Numbered from the stretch's first letter, positions 43,029 to 51,315 are shown. The stretch is 64,000 nucleotides of DNA from Flavobacteriaceae bacterium (GCA_021647405.1 JAKIUU010000008.1:1-64000); one strand, 5' to 3'. Made by a program: numbers and translations. Notes: generated from the letters alone by a model not told the origin.

Positions 43029-43958
43029 CTAATAAATTATAAATTTCAAGGTGTTGTCCTTGCTGTTTTTATTTTCGATCTTTAGAATATAAACGCCTGT
43101 TTTTAAGCTGTTAAATAATATTTTGTTGGTAATAATATCAGTTTGGTAAACCTTTTGTCCTAGCATATTAAAAACAGCGATATTTTTAATATCACTTAAA
43201 TTTTGAGTATTTTTAAAATTTAAGGTATTGTTGTTTACATAAAATTTAAGGTTGGGAGCAATTTTTTCAGATTTAACAGCTAGGGTTTCGTTAGTATATA
43301 AAGTTGAGATTTGAGCATCAGTAAGGGCAACATTATAAATTCTTATTTCATCAATAGCTCCCTTAAAAAATTGATCATAAGACGTATTACTTTTACCGAT
43401 ATATTGTTTGGTTCGGGTAATTATATTTGGGATGTTAGCTTGTTGGCGTTCTGTAATCCTTGTGCCATTTTTAAAAATATTCATTATTCCGTTTTGGTCT
43501 ATTCTTCCTACATAAGAGTTCCAAACACCAAAATCTATTTCGACATAATAAGTACTCAAAAATTTATTTGTTGCGCCGTTATATATTTGAAAAAGGACTT
43601 TGCCTGTAGATTGGTTATTACCAATAGTAATGTTATCATTTGCTTCTCCATTCCCAAAATCTATAATTCTAGAATTGTGATTTGCGGTATCCCATCTTGC
43701 CCAAAAAGTAATGGTCATAGGGCCACCATTTTCCCAATTGCCTACATCAATATAATTATCAATACCATCAAAATAATAAGCGCTATTGCTGTTTCCATTT
43801 TTATCTGAGGTTAAAGTAGCTCCATAAACGGTACCGTTATGATTATTGCCACTCTCGTCATTAGCATTGCCATTAAAAGGGTAATAGGCGATTAAGTTTT
43901 GAGAAGTTAAAAAAAGAGATGACAAAAAGAATACTAAAAAAAACAGTTTATTTTTCAT
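43029..43958 (-). CDS. Exported LamG-domain protein with T9SS sorting domain
   Basis: A 309-residue protein. The signal peptide is MKNKLFFLVFFLSSLFLTSQ. Residues 22-230 form a concanavalin-like LamG domain (IAYYPFNGNANDESGNNHNG, AYYFDGIDNYIDVGNWENGG, GAIDEIRIYNVALTDAQIST). The last 75 residues are a type A C-terminal sorting domain (FNMLGQKVYQT, LKTGVYILKIENK), which sends the protein through the type IX secretion system to the cell surface or medium. It likely binds carbohydrate or serves as an adhesin. A -10-like TAATTTCG with one mismatch lies about 45 bases upstream. Confidence 0.9.
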   Translation of the reverse strand: MKNKLFFLVFFLSSLFLTSQNLIAYYPFNGNANDESGNNHNGTVYGATLTSDKNGNSNSAYYFDGIDNYIDVGNWENGGPMTITFWARWDTANHNSRIIDFGNGEANDNITIGNNQSTGKVLFQIYNGATNKFLSTYYVEIDFGVWNSYVGRIDQNGIMNIFKNGTRITERQQANIPNIITRTKQYIGKSNTSYDQFFKGAIDEIRIYNVALTDAQISTLYTNETLAVKSEKIAPNLKFYVNNNTLNFKNTQNLSDIKNIAVFNMLGQKVYQTDIITNKILFNSLKTGVYILKIENKNSKDNTLKFIIY

Positions 43959-44139
43959 AATTATTTTTTATTGTTTAATAATAAGACCTTTAGTATAGCG
44001 AAATTACAAAGCAACATTAATTAAAAAACTGATAAAAATCATAAATTTTAAAAGCAATGATAAAAGCCACTTGAAGAAAAACAAGTCTTTTTTTAAAAGT
44101 AAAAAATTTAATAATTGTATAAAATAACTGAGAAGATTG

Positions 44140-45069
44140 TTATTTGTAATTCTTCCCCTGCCACGTATTTTTCTCAACCAATTTTTTATCGATCTTGGCC
44201 ACTATTTCGAAGTTTTTAAGTCCACCCCAATTGGGCGCTATAAGCAAATCTTTGGGGGCTTCGGCGGTAAAGCGTTCTATGACGATATCGGGACGCAGCA
44301 AGCCGATAAAATCTGTAACTAAATCGACGTAGCTGTCTACCGTAAACAGGTTAAAATAGGCAGGATTCCGTTTGTATTGTATCCCCATAACCGATTGTTT
44401 TACTATTTGTAAATGGTGTAATTTTAAAGTTTTTATGGGCAGTTTAGAGACTTGTTTGGCGTGGTTAAGCAGGTCCTCTTTAGACTCGCCCGGCAGGCCT
44501 AAAATAAGATGGGCACCCAAATAAAAGCCGCGGTTTTTACAACGTTTGTAAGCTTCTATGGTTTCTTCAAAGGTATGACAGCGGTTTATGGCTTTAAGGG
44601 TTTTGTTCAGCGTGCTTTCTACGCCAAACTCTAAAGAGATGTAATATTTTTTTGAAAGCTGCGATAAAAAAACGATGAGGTCATCAGATAAACAGTCGGG
44701 GCGGGTACCAATTACCAAACCAATAACATGAGGCACACTTAAGGCTTCTAAGTATAATTTTTTAACCAGCTCAATGTCGGCATAAGTATTGGTATAAGCT
44801 TGAAAATAAGCCAAGTATTCTTGCGATTTGTATTTTTTACCAAAAAAGGCAATACCTTCTTCAAGTTGTTGTTTGATAGATTTTTCGGGTTCGCAATAGT
44901 CCGGATTAAAAGTGTCGTTGTTGCAATAGGTACAACCGCCAAAACCTTTAGAACCATCACGATTGGGGCAGGTAAAACCGGTATCTAAAGAAACTTTCTG
45001 AACCCGTTGGCCAAAAGTAGCTTTAATTAAAGAAGAATAATCGCAATAACGTTTGCCTGTAAAAATCAT
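44140..45069 (-). CDS. Radical SAM protein, TIGR01212/YhcC family
   Basis: A 309-residue enzyme. The iron-sulfur cysteines are Cys34, Cys46 and Cys49 in the spacing C-x11-C-x2-C that marks the YhcC family (GFTCPNRDGSKGFGGCTYC). Further signatures are VIGLVIGTRPDCLSDDLI and HLILGLPGESKEDLL. The family is widespread; its reaction is not known to me. It is divergent from the GreA-like gene, with a promoter at 45087-45094. Confidence 0.92.
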   Translation of the reverse strand: MIFTGKRYCDYSSLIKATFGQRVQKVSLDTGFTCPNRDGSKGFGGCTYCNNDTFNPDYCEPEKSIKQQLEEGIAFFGKKYKSQEYLAYFQAYTNTYADIELVKKLYLEALSVPHVIGLVIGTRPDCLSDDLIVFLSQLSKKYYISLEFGVESTLNKTLKAINRCHTFEETIEAYKRCKNRGFYLGAHLILGLPGESKEDLLNHAKQVSKLPIKTLKLHHLQIVKQSVMGIQYKRNPAYFNLFTVDSYVDLVTDFIGLLRPDIVIERFTAEAPKDLLIAPNWGGLKNFEIVAKIDKKLVEKNTWQGKNYK

Positions 45070-45086
45070 TTAAAAGAATTGAGTGG

Positions 45087-45094
45087 CAAAACTA
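45087..45094 (-). promoter_or_regulatory. -10 element TAGTTTTG for the radical SAM gene
   Basis: A perfect TAnnTTTG match on the minus strand 18 bases before the ATG at 45069. Confidence 0.5.
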
Positions 45095-45133
45095 TTAAAA
45101 GAATAGCGATTAACTTATTTTTACAGTATAATT

Positions 45134-45580
45134 ATGACAGCAATTAAAAAAATACTACATAAAGCATGTCTGGATTTTGTAGACGAGCGCTTAAAAACCA
45201 TTACAAAAGTAATGGATGCTCATAAAGCGGCATTGATTTCAGAGAACAAAAGTTCGGCTGGTGATAAACACGAAACAGGCCGTGCCATGCTGCAATTAGA
45301 AATGGAAAAGGCAGGGCAACAATTAAAATCTGTGACAGCTATGCAAGAGGTGTTATCAAAAATAATAATATCTAAAAAATCAGAATACGTTGGTTTGGGT
45401 AGTGTGGTTATAACCGATAAGGTTAATTACTACCTGGCCATTAGCGCTGGTAAAATTACTGTAAATGCTACTGATTTTTTTGCAGTATCTCTCAATACGC
45501 CAGTTGGACAGGAGTTGTTAGGTAAAAAAGTAGGCGACAAGCTGACTCTTAATAAGGCGTGTATTATAAAAGTGTATTAA
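45134..45580 (+). CDS. GreA/GreB C-terminal-like small protein
   Basis: A 148-residue soluble protein. Residues 1-75 are helical, with SSAGDKHETGRAMLQLEMEK resembling the Gre coiled-coil region; residues 85-148 (GLGSVVITDKVNYYLAISAG, SLNTPVGQELLGKKVGDKL) match the FKBP-like C-terminal half of GreA/GreB. It may act at RNA polymerase in place of, or against, GreA, but the coiled coil is short. Some databases mislabel such proteins as 3-oxoacyl-ACP synthase; I see no such motif. A strong terminator follows. Confidence 0.7.
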   Translation: MTAIKKILHKACLDFVDERLKTITKVMDAHKAALISENKSSAGDKHETGRAMLQLEMEKAGQQLKSVTAMQEVLSKIIISKKSEYVGLGSVVITDKVNYYLAISAGKITVNATDFFAVSLNTPVGQELLGKKVGDKLTLNKACIIKVY

Positions 45581-45582
45581 TT

Positions 45583-45613
45583 AAAAAAGACCGCTAAATG
45601 CGGTCTTTTTTTT
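45583..45613. terminator. Bidirectional terminator
   Basis: AAAAAAGACCGC and GCGGTCTTTTTT arms around TAAAT give a long stem with A and T runs on both sides, between the convergent ends of the GreA-like and DoxX-like genes. Near-identical in stem sequence to the one at 46588-46618. Confidence 0.85.
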
Positions 45614-45986
45614 ATTCAAATAAGCCTTTATATTTACCCCAATTGTCATAAATTAATAAAGCATTTATTAAAGTAACAATAGCCGCTGGACCTATACCCG
45701 CAGGAGCTAGGCTTAAATGGAAAAACACCATATTAACAGAAATAGGGGCTAACACTACCAGAGCCAAGCCATTCCACTTTTTAGTTAATAACAAGAGTCC
45801 TACTATAACTTCTGTAGCACCTAATAATTTAAGCATGTAGCCGGTAGCCATCATGGCCATCATAAAATCGCCAGCAGCTTTTGGCATTTCCATATGTGGC
45901 ATAAAATCAAGGAATTTATTGGCGCCGAAAATGACTAATATAAGTCCTAATAAGATGCGTAATACCATTGAGAGTTTTGTGTTCAT
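45612..45986 (-). CDS. DoxX-like small membrane protein
   Basis: A 124-residue protein with four hydrophobic segments (LRILLGLILVIFGANKFLDF, FMMAMMATGYMLKLLGATEV, GLLLLTKKWNGLALVVLAPI, GPAAIVTLINALLIYDNW). The layout G-x-N-K-F near the first helix and the E-V-I-V-G-L-L-L second half fit the DoxX/DoxD-like family. The function is unclear; such proteins are often encoded near sulfur or redox genes, and here thioredoxin is divergent from it across a Crp-like site. Confidence 0.75.
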   Translation of the reverse strand: MNTKLSMVLRILLGLILVIFGANKFLDFMPHMEMPKAAGDFMMAMMATGYMLKLLGATEVIVGLLLLTKKWNGLALVVLAPISVNMVFFHLSLAPAGIGPAAIVTLINALLIYDNWGKYKGLFE

Positions 45987-46114
45987 AATATATTTAGATT
46001 AAGTTAATATTCAGTTTAGACGTGATTTTATAAAAACAATACAAAAAGGATAATATTTTTTTAAGGGTTTATTTTTTCCTAATTTCCACATAAATGTAGT
46101 AAAAAAATAATTAT

Positions 46115-46128
46115 GTAACTTTTGTTAC
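46115..46128. promoter_or_regulatory. Crp/Fnr-like palindrome upstream of thioredoxin
   Basis: GTAAC-TTTT-GTTAC is a perfect inverted repeat between the divergent DoxX-like and thioredoxin genes. Its centre lies exactly 36.5 bases before the last G of a -10-like element at 46151-46158, the same geometry as at norC. Confidence 0.55.
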
Positions 46129-46150
46129 GACAATAATGCGGTATTATAGG

Positions 46151-46158
46151 TCATTTTG
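46151..46158 (+). promoter_or_regulatory. -10-like element TCATTTTG for thioredoxin
   Basis: One mismatch to TAnnTTTG. It is supported mainly by the fixed distance to the upstream palindrome. The leader to the ATG at 46214 is about 50 nt. Confidence 0.4.
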
Positions 46159-46213
46159 TCTTCATTTTAAAAATGGTATAATAACTGAAACACATATTAA
46201 AAACAAACAAATT

Positions 46214-46570
46214 ATGACAACACTTTTAAGCAAAGAAACCTTTTTAGAAAAGGTTTTTAATTATGAGAAAAATAAAGATTGGAAATTTGAAGGCGACAAA
46301 CCTTGCATCATAGATTTTTATGCCGATTGGTGTGGTCCTTGCAAAATGTTGGCGCCTATTTTAGAGGAATTAAGCGAAACCTACAAAGGGAAAATAGACA
46401 TCTATAAAGTAGATACTGAAGCTGAACAAGAACTGGCAGCAGCTTTTGCCATTAGGAGTATTCCGGCCATGTTGTTTTGTCCAAAAGAAGGACAACCGCA
46501 AATGGCACAAGGGGCTTTGCCAAAACACGAATTAGAACGTGTTATTAAGGATGTTTTAAAAGTAGCTTAA
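46214..46570 (+). CDS. Thioredoxin family protein
   Basis: I use the ATG at 46214 (MTTLLSKETFLEKVFNYEKN); the frame is open 78 bases further but this runs through the promoter. The protein has 118 residues. The redox site is FYADWCGPCKML, with the cis-proline in RSIPAMLF. It is a cytoplasmic thiol-disulfide reductant. Own promoter and terminator. Confidence 0.93.
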   Translation: MTTLLSKETFLEKVFNYEKNKDWKFEGDKPCIIDFYADWCGPCKMLAPILEELSETYKGKIDIYKVDTEAEQELAAAFAIRSIPAMLFCPKEGQPQMAQGALPKHELERVIKDVLKVA

Positions 46571-46587
46571 AAAATAATTAAAAGTAG

Positions 46588-46618
46588 AAAGACCGCCTTA
46601 AAAAGCGGTCTTTTTTTT
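46588..46618 (+). terminator. Terminator after thioredoxin
   Basis: AAAGACCGC and GCGGTCTTT arms with a following T run, 17 bases past the stop. Confidence 0.85.
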
Positions 46619-46623
46619 AGTCA

Positions 46624-46643
46624 GTCTGAGCGAAGGCGAAGAC
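46624..46643. repeat. Degraded dispersed repeat copy
   Basis: GTCTGAGCGAAGGCGAAGAC keeps the CTGAGCG…CGAAG parts of the element at 19017-19040. Confidence 0.4.
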
Positions 46644-46702
46644 AAAATGATTCTAAGTGCTGTTATTTGAGCCAGACAGATTTGCTTTCTTAATATGAAG
46701 GC

Positions 46703-47692
46703 TTAAACAAGATTGTTTTCCACCAAATACGCGGCAATCTGAACGGCATTGGTGGCGGCTCCTTTTCTGAGGTTGTCGGCCACAATCCACATATTTAAAG
46801 TGTTGGCTTGCGAAAAATCACGTCTGATACGCCCCACAAAAACATCATCTTTACCCGCGGCATAAATTGGCATGGGGTAGGTATTTGTATTGGGGTTATC
46901 TTGTACTGTAACACCAGGTGTTTCGTGTAATAAAGTCCGCACATCACCTAAGTCAAAATCCTTTTCGAAGGCAATATTTACACTTTCGCTATGACCGCCA
47001 ACAACGGGTATTCTAACTGCCGTTGCCGTGATGGCTATGTTGTAATCGTTTAAAATTTTATGGGGCTCATTTACCAACTTCATTTCTTCTTTGGTGTAGC
47101 CATTGTCTTCAAAAACATCGCAATGCGGAATGGCATTTTTATGGATGGGATAATGGTAGGCCATGTCGCCTTTTACACCTTTAAATTCATTTTCTAATTG
47201 CGCCACAGCTTTTACACCTGTTCCGGTAATAGATTGGTACGTAGAGACGACAAATCGTTTTATGCTGTATTTTTTATGCAATGGTGCCAAAGCCAAAACC
47301 AACTGAATGGTTGAACAATTTGGATTGGCAATTATCTTATCGGAGGCTGTCAGCTCAGAGGCATTAATTTCTGGAACAATCAGTTTTTTAGTATCATCCA
47401 TACGCCATGCAGATGAATTATCGATTACCGTTGTACCCATTTCGGCAAATTTAGGCGCCCATTCTAACGAAGTGCTCCCTCCTGCAGAAAATATGGCAAT
47501 GTCTGGTTTAGCAGCAACAGCTTCGTCTAAACCAATAACAGCATAGGTCTTCTTGTTAAAATCAATCTTCTTTCCAATAGACTTATTTGAAGCTACCAAA
47601 AGTAATTCATCAATTTTAAAATTACGTTCTGCTAAAACTTGTAACAAAACATTGCCTACCATTCCGGTAGCACCTACTACTGCTAATTTCAT
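46703..47692 (-). CDS. asd: Aspartate-semialdehyde dehydrogenase
   Basis: A 329-residue NADPH enzyme that makes aspartate semialdehyde for lysine, threonine and methionine synthesis. The N-terminal AVVGATGMVGNVLLQVL binds the nucleotide, the catalytic cysteine is in IANPNCSTIQL, and VSTYQSITGTGVKAV and RIPVVGGHSESVNI follow. Normal length. Confidence 0.96.
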   Translation of the reverse strand: MKLAVVGATGMVGNVLLQVLAERNFKIDELLLVASNKSIGKKIDFNKKTYAVIGLDEAVAAKPDIAIFSAGGSTSLEWAPKFAEMGTTVIDNSSAWRMDDTKKLIVPEINASELTASDKIIANPNCSTIQLVLALAPLHKKYSIKRFVVSTYQSITGTGVKAVAQLENEFKGVKGDMAYHYPIHKNAIPHCDVFEDNGYTKEEMKLVNEPHKILNDYNIAITATAVRIPVVGGHSESVNIAFEKDFDLGDVRTLLHETPGVTVQDNPNTNTYPMPIYAAGKDDVFVGRIRRDFSQANTLNMWIVADNLRKGAATNAVQIAAYLVENNLV

Positions 47693-47725
47693 TTTATATT
47701 TATTTAATGTTTAAAAATCAAGCTA

Positions 47726-47733
47726 CAAAGATG
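47726..47733 (-). promoter_or_regulatory. -10-like element CATCTTTG for asd
   Basis: One mismatch to TAnnTTTG on the minus strand, 34 bases before the asd ATG. Confidence 0.35.
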
Positions 47734-47792
47734 CTGAAAAATCTAAAAAAACAACCACATAAAGAAGTAAAAAAATAATTCTACAAATAGTG

Positions 47793-47800
47793 TAAATTTG
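47793..47800 (+). promoter_or_regulatory. -10 element TAAATTTG for the U32 gene
   Basis: A perfect TAnnTTTG match 34 bases before the ATG at 47834. Confidence 0.6.
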
Positions 47801-47833
47801 CACCCAGTATTTTAATAAAATCGTAAGAATTAG

Positions 47834-49084
47834 ATGGAATTGAATCATAAAATTGAATTAATGGCACCCGCAGGGAGTTTTGAATCGCTTCAAGCGGCCT
47901 TAGATAATGGCGCCGATTCTATTTATTTTGGTGTAGAACAGCTCAATATGCGCGCACGCGCCTCTATAAACTTCACTTTAGATGATTTACAAGAGATTTC
48001 TAATCGCTGTAGCGAAAAGAATGTAAGAACCTATTTGACCTTAAATACGATTATTTATGACCATGATTTGAGCGTTGTTAAAACACTTATAAAACGGGCT
48101 AAAGAAGCTGATATTACAGCCGTTATCGCAATGGATCAGGCCGTTATTTCTGTGGCCAGGACGGTGGGTATAGAAGTGCATATTTCTACACAAATTAACG
48201 TAACCAATATCGAAACCCTAAAATTTTACGCCCTATTTGCCGATACGGTTGTGTTGAGCAGAGAACTCAGTTTACGACAGGTAAAAAATATAACCGAACA
48301 GATAGAAAAAGAAAAAATAAAAGGCCCAAGTGGGCGTTTGGTTGAGGTCGAAATATTTGGTCATGGGGCTTTGTGTATGGCGGTTTCAGGAAAATGCTAT
48401 ATGAGTTTACACGCCTATAATTCGAGTGCTAATCGCGGCGCTTGTAAACAAAATTGTCGTAAAAAATATACTGTTATAGATCAGGAAACAGGGATTGAAA
48501 TGGAATTGGATAACGAATACATTATGTCGCCAAAAGATTTATGTACACTTGATTTTTTAGACCAGATTTACGATGCAGGTATTAAAGTTTTAAAAATTGA
48601 AGGCCGCGGACGTGCCCCAGAATACGTGGCCCGTGTTATTAAAACTTACCGCGAAGCTATTGACAGTGTTGAAAATAAAACCTATACCAAAGATAAAGTC
48701 AATTTTTGGATGACAGAACTGAGTAAAGTCTATAACCGCGGTTTTTGGAGTGGTTATTATTTGGGACAAAAACTAGGCGAGTGGAGTAATGGACCAGGTT
48801 CAAAAGCAACACAAAAGAAAGTCTATATTGGAAAAGGCATGCACTACTTCCCAAAAGCAAATATTGGCGAATTTAAAATAGAAGCTTACGATTTAAATAA
48901 AGGAGATACCATTTTAATAACAGGTCCAACAACAGGCGCACAAGAATTTGAGCTGAAAGACTTCTTTGTAAACGATAAAAAAGATACAAAAGCCATTAAA
49001 GGCGATTCTGTTACAATACCTTTATCCTTTAGAATTAGACCCTCCGACAAGTTGTATAAAATTGTCGAAAATACTGAGGCGTAA
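47834..49084 (+). CDS. Peptidase U32 family protein (tRNA hydroxylation TrhP type)
   Basis: A 416-residue protein. The start ELMAPAGSFESLQAALDNGADSIYFG and the barrel motif VLKIEGRGRAPEYVARVI are those of family U32. Four cysteines in HGALCMAVSGKCYMS and RGACKQNCRKKY are in the arrangement proposed to hold an iron-sulfur cluster. In E. coli, TrhP (YegQ) makes 5-hydroxyuridine at tRNA position 34, and this length and layout fit that group; 23S rRNA hydroxylation (RlhA) is the other known role. Confidence 0.88.
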   Translation: MELNHKIELMAPAGSFESLQAALDNGADSIYFGVEQLNMRARASINFTLDDLQEISNRCSEKNVRTYLTLNTIIYDHDLSVVKTLIKRAKEADITAVIAMDQAVISVARTVGIEVHISTQINVTNIETLKFYALFADTVVLSRELSLRQVKNITEQIEKEKIKGPSGRLVEVEIFGHGALCMAVSGKCYMSLHAYNSSANRGACKQNCRKKYTVIDQETGIEMELDNEYIMSPKDLCTLDFLDQIYDAGIKVLKIEGRGRAPEYVARVIKTYREAIDSVENKTYTKDKVNFWMTELSKVYNRGFWSGYYLGQKLGEWSNGPGSKATQKKVYIGKGMHYFPKANIGEFKIEAYDLNKGDTILITGPTTGAQEFELKDFFVNDKKDTKAIKGDSVTIPLSFRIRPSDKLYKIVENTEA

Positions 49085-49273
49085 TTATTTATGCAAGCTA
49101 AAAACAATAATGGTAAACAAAATGATAACCAATGCCATTGTTAGTCCCACATGCCAAACCTTGGGGTAATAACGTTTGTGCATTTTTAAATCTTTACGAT
49201 AAAGATATATCATAAACAGAACGAAACTCCCTAGAAAAATTTTAGCAAATAACATTTGCCCGTCGCTAAACAT
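49085..49273 (-). CDS. Small two-helix membrane protein
   Basis: Sixty-two residues with segments AKIFLGSFVLFMIYLY and LTMALVIILFTIIVFSL joined by a basic loop (RKDLKMHKRYYPKVW). A perfect -10 element 22 bases upstream and exact abutment with the U32 stop support a real gene. No function known to me. Confidence 0.65.
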   Translation of the reverse strand: MFSDGQMLFAKIFLGSFVLFMIYLYRKDLKMHKRYYPKVWHVGLTMALVIILFTIIVFSLHK

Positions 49274-49294
49274 ATTTTTTTATATTTACGCTTA

Positions 49295-49302
49295 CAAAAA
49301 TA
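49295..49302 (-). promoter_or_regulatory. -10 element TATTTTTG for the small membrane protein
   Basis: A perfect TAnnTTTG match on the minus strand 22 bases before the ATG at 49273. Confidence 0.5.
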
Positions 49303-49317
49303 GATAAAATTATCCTT

Positions 49318-50040
49318 ATGAGTAAACATGCTGTGGTATTTGGTGCTACTTCTGGTATCGGAAAAGAATTGTCTAAACTTTTAGTTGCCGATGGTTATAA
49401 GGTGCTGATAACGGGTAGGAGACAAGAAAAGTTAGAAGAACTAAAATCAGAAAACCCGCAACAATACATCATTAAAAAGCACGATGTTACTGATATTGAA
49501 TCGTCTGATATTGTTTTTAAAGAAATTGTTGACACATTAAAAACAATTGATTTGGTTGTTTATAGTTCGGGTGTTGGCGGTCCTAATTATAATTTGGAGT
49601 GGCCAATTGAATACAATACCATTGCCACAAATGTTTTGGGGGCTACAAAAATATTTGGTTTGTCCTATAACTTTTTCAAAAAGCAAGGTTATGGTCATTT
49701 GGTTGGTATATCGTCTATAGCAGGTATTAGAGGAAACCGTCATGTGCCCTGTTATTTTGCTTCTAAGGCATTTATGAACAGTTATCTTGAATCTTTATGG
49801 ATGAAAGCAAAACGCACTAAAAATGCCAATATTACAGTAACTGATATTGTACCAGGATTTGTTGAAACCAAAATGGCAACGGGCAATACTTTTTGGAAAG
49901 CTTCTTTAGAAAAAGGGACAAAACAGATATTTACAGCTATTAAGAAAAAACGCAAAAAAGCCTATATTACACGAAGATGGCGTTTGGTAGCTATTTTGTT
50001 AAGAATACTTCCAGCAAAAGCAGCCATGAAATATTTATAA
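49318..50040 (+). CDS. Short-chain dehydrogenase/reductase
   Basis: A 240-residue oxidoreductase. The NAD(P) motif is VFGATSGIGKEL (GxxxGIG), the catalytic set is GISSIAG…YFASK (Ser, Tyr-x3-Lys) and the post-catalytic segment is VTDIVPGFVETKMA. Basic residues after the first strand (GRRQEK) favour NADP. The C-terminal stretch KKKRKKAYITRRWRLVAILLRILP is typical of a membrane-near SDR subgroup. Substrate not determinable. Confidence 0.92.
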   Translation: MSKHAVVFGATSGIGKELSKLLVADGYKVLITGRRQEKLEELKSENPQQYIIKKHDVTDIESSDIVFKEIVDTLKTIDLVVYSSGVGGPNYNLEWPIEYNTIATNVLGATKIFGLSYNFFKKQGYGHLVGISSIAGIRGNRHVPCYFASKAFMNSYLESLWMKAKRTKNANITVTDIVPGFVETKMATGNTFWKASLEKGTKQIFTAIKKKRKKAYITRRWRLVAILLRILPAKAAMKYL

Positions 50041-50087
50041 AGCCAGAGTCATAATATTTTTCTCCCAAGTATAATAGCAGATAATTA

Positions 50088-51146
50088 TTATTCTACTAAA
50101 ACACGCCATCCAAACGGATCCTCAGCTTTGTTTGTTTGAATATCTGTTAAGTGTTTTTTAAGCTTTAAGGCGTAACTGTTATCAGGTAATGGTGTTTCGT
50201 AGGCTTCATCTTTATAACTGAATCCTAAAACAGGACTTATAACAGCAGCAGTGCCCGCTCCAAATATTTCTTTTAAAGAGCCATCTTTGGCGCATGCAAT
50301 TAGTTCGTTTACGGTTACATAACGCACTTCTACTTTATACCCCATCAATTTGGCCAAATCAATTAAACTTTTACGGGTTACACCATCTAAAATACGGTCG
50401 CTTGTGGGGGCTGTGTAAAGGGTGTCATTAATTCTAAAAAACACATTCATTGCGCCAGCTTCTTCAATATTTTGATGGGTGCTGGCATCGGTCCAAATAA
50501 CTTGTTGCAAACCTTCTTTATGAGCCAATTCTTGCGGGTAAAATTGTCCGGCGTAATTACCGGCAGCCTTTGCAAAACCTGTACCACCATTGGCAGATCG
50601 GCTGTATTTATCGGCAATTCTAACACGTACCTCGCCACTAAAATAAGCCTTGGCAGGCGAGCAAATTATCATGAATTTATATTCGTTTGCTGGCGATGCA
50701 GAAACACCGGCCTCAGTAGCAATGGCAAAAGGCCTAAGGTATAATGAGTTTCCTTCACCCTGTTTTATCCAATCTTTTTCTAAATTCACAAGAGTTGTGA
50801 GTCCTTCCATAAAATAATTGGCAGGAAATTCTGGCATGGCCAAACGTTTTAAAGATTTATTAATACGTTTTTGATTTTCATCAGGTCTAAAGAGCCATAT
50901 TTTATCTTGATTGTCTCTATAAGCTTTCATACCTTCAAAACATGCTTGACCGTAATGAAAAACTTTGGCAGATGGTGCTAAAGAAATATTGTGATAAGGT
51001 ACTATTTTGGGTACTTGCCAAGCCCCATTTTTATAATCACATTCAAACATATAGTCTGTAAAAACTTCACCAAAGGGCAGATTGTTAAAATCTACTTCAG
51101 ATATATGCGATTTTTCTATTTTTTGAATTGTAATTTTTGTCGGCAT
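50088..51146 (-). CDS. ilvE: Branched-chain amino acid aminotransferase
   Basis: A 352-residue class IV PLP enzyme. I start it at the ATG at 51146 (MPTKITIQKIEKSHISEVDF); the ATG at 51170 lies inside the -10 element. Conserved blocks are FHYGQACFEGMKAYR, LYLRPFAIATEAGV, GNYAGQFYPQELAHKEG (PLP lysine region AKAAGNYAG) and EEAGAMNVFFRI. It moves amino groups for Leu, Ile and Val synthesis or use. Monocistronic. Confidence 0.95.
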   Translation of the reverse strand: MPTKITIQKIEKSHISEVDFNNLPFGEVFTDYMFECDYKNGAWQVPKIVPYHNISLAPSAKVFHYGQACFEGMKAYRDNQDKIWLFRPDENQKRINKSLKRLAMPEFPANYFMEGLTTLVNLEKDWIKQGEGNSLYLRPFAIATEAGVSASPANEYKFMIICSPAKAYFSGEVRVRIADKYSRSANGGTGFAKAAGNYAGQFYPQELAHKEGLQQVIWTDASTHQNIEEAGAMNVFFRINDTLYTAPTSDRILDGVTRKSLIDLAKLMGYKVEVRYVTVNELIACAKDGSLKEIFGAGTAAVISPVLGFSYKDEAYETPLPDNSYALKLKKHLTDIQTNKAEDPFGWRVLVE

Positions 51147-51156
51147 AAGGGCGGTA

Positions 51157-51174
51157 ATATTTGTGAACAAATAT
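51157..51174. promoter_or_regulatory. 18-bp palindrome across the ilvE -10
   Basis: ATATTTGT-GA-ACAAATAT is a perfect inverted repeat that includes nearly the whole -10 element of ilvE, 11 bases before its ATG. It is either an operator or a by-product of a symmetric promoter. Confidence 0.45.
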
Positions 51175-51175
51175 A
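51168..51175 (-). promoter_or_regulatory. -10 element TATATTTG for ilvE
   Basis: A perfect TAnnTTTG match on the minus strand 22 bases before the ATG at 51146. Confidence 0.6.
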
Positions 51176-51188
51176 GTGATATTTAGCG

Positions 51189-51196
51189 TATTTTTG
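51189..51196 (+). promoter_or_regulatory. -10 element TATTTTTG, possibly for mnmD
   Basis: A perfect TAnnTTTG match on the plus strand, 120 bases before mnmD; the distance makes the link uncertain. Confidence 0.35.
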
Positions 51197-51315
51197 TGAT
51201 GTTAAGAAGTGTTTTAGTAAGGATTTAGAGAAGTGTTTAAATATTTAACTTTTTTACAATTAAATTGTTAATTTGTTAAAATAATAGTTGTTTTTATTTA
51301 AAATCACTTAATAAT

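Noticed and set aside
43311..43808. 165-residue plus-strand frame opposite the LamG gene
   Set aside because: Shadow of an AT-rich gene; Ile/Ser/Asn-rich with no motif, and the opposite frame has a clear signal, LamG and sorting domain.
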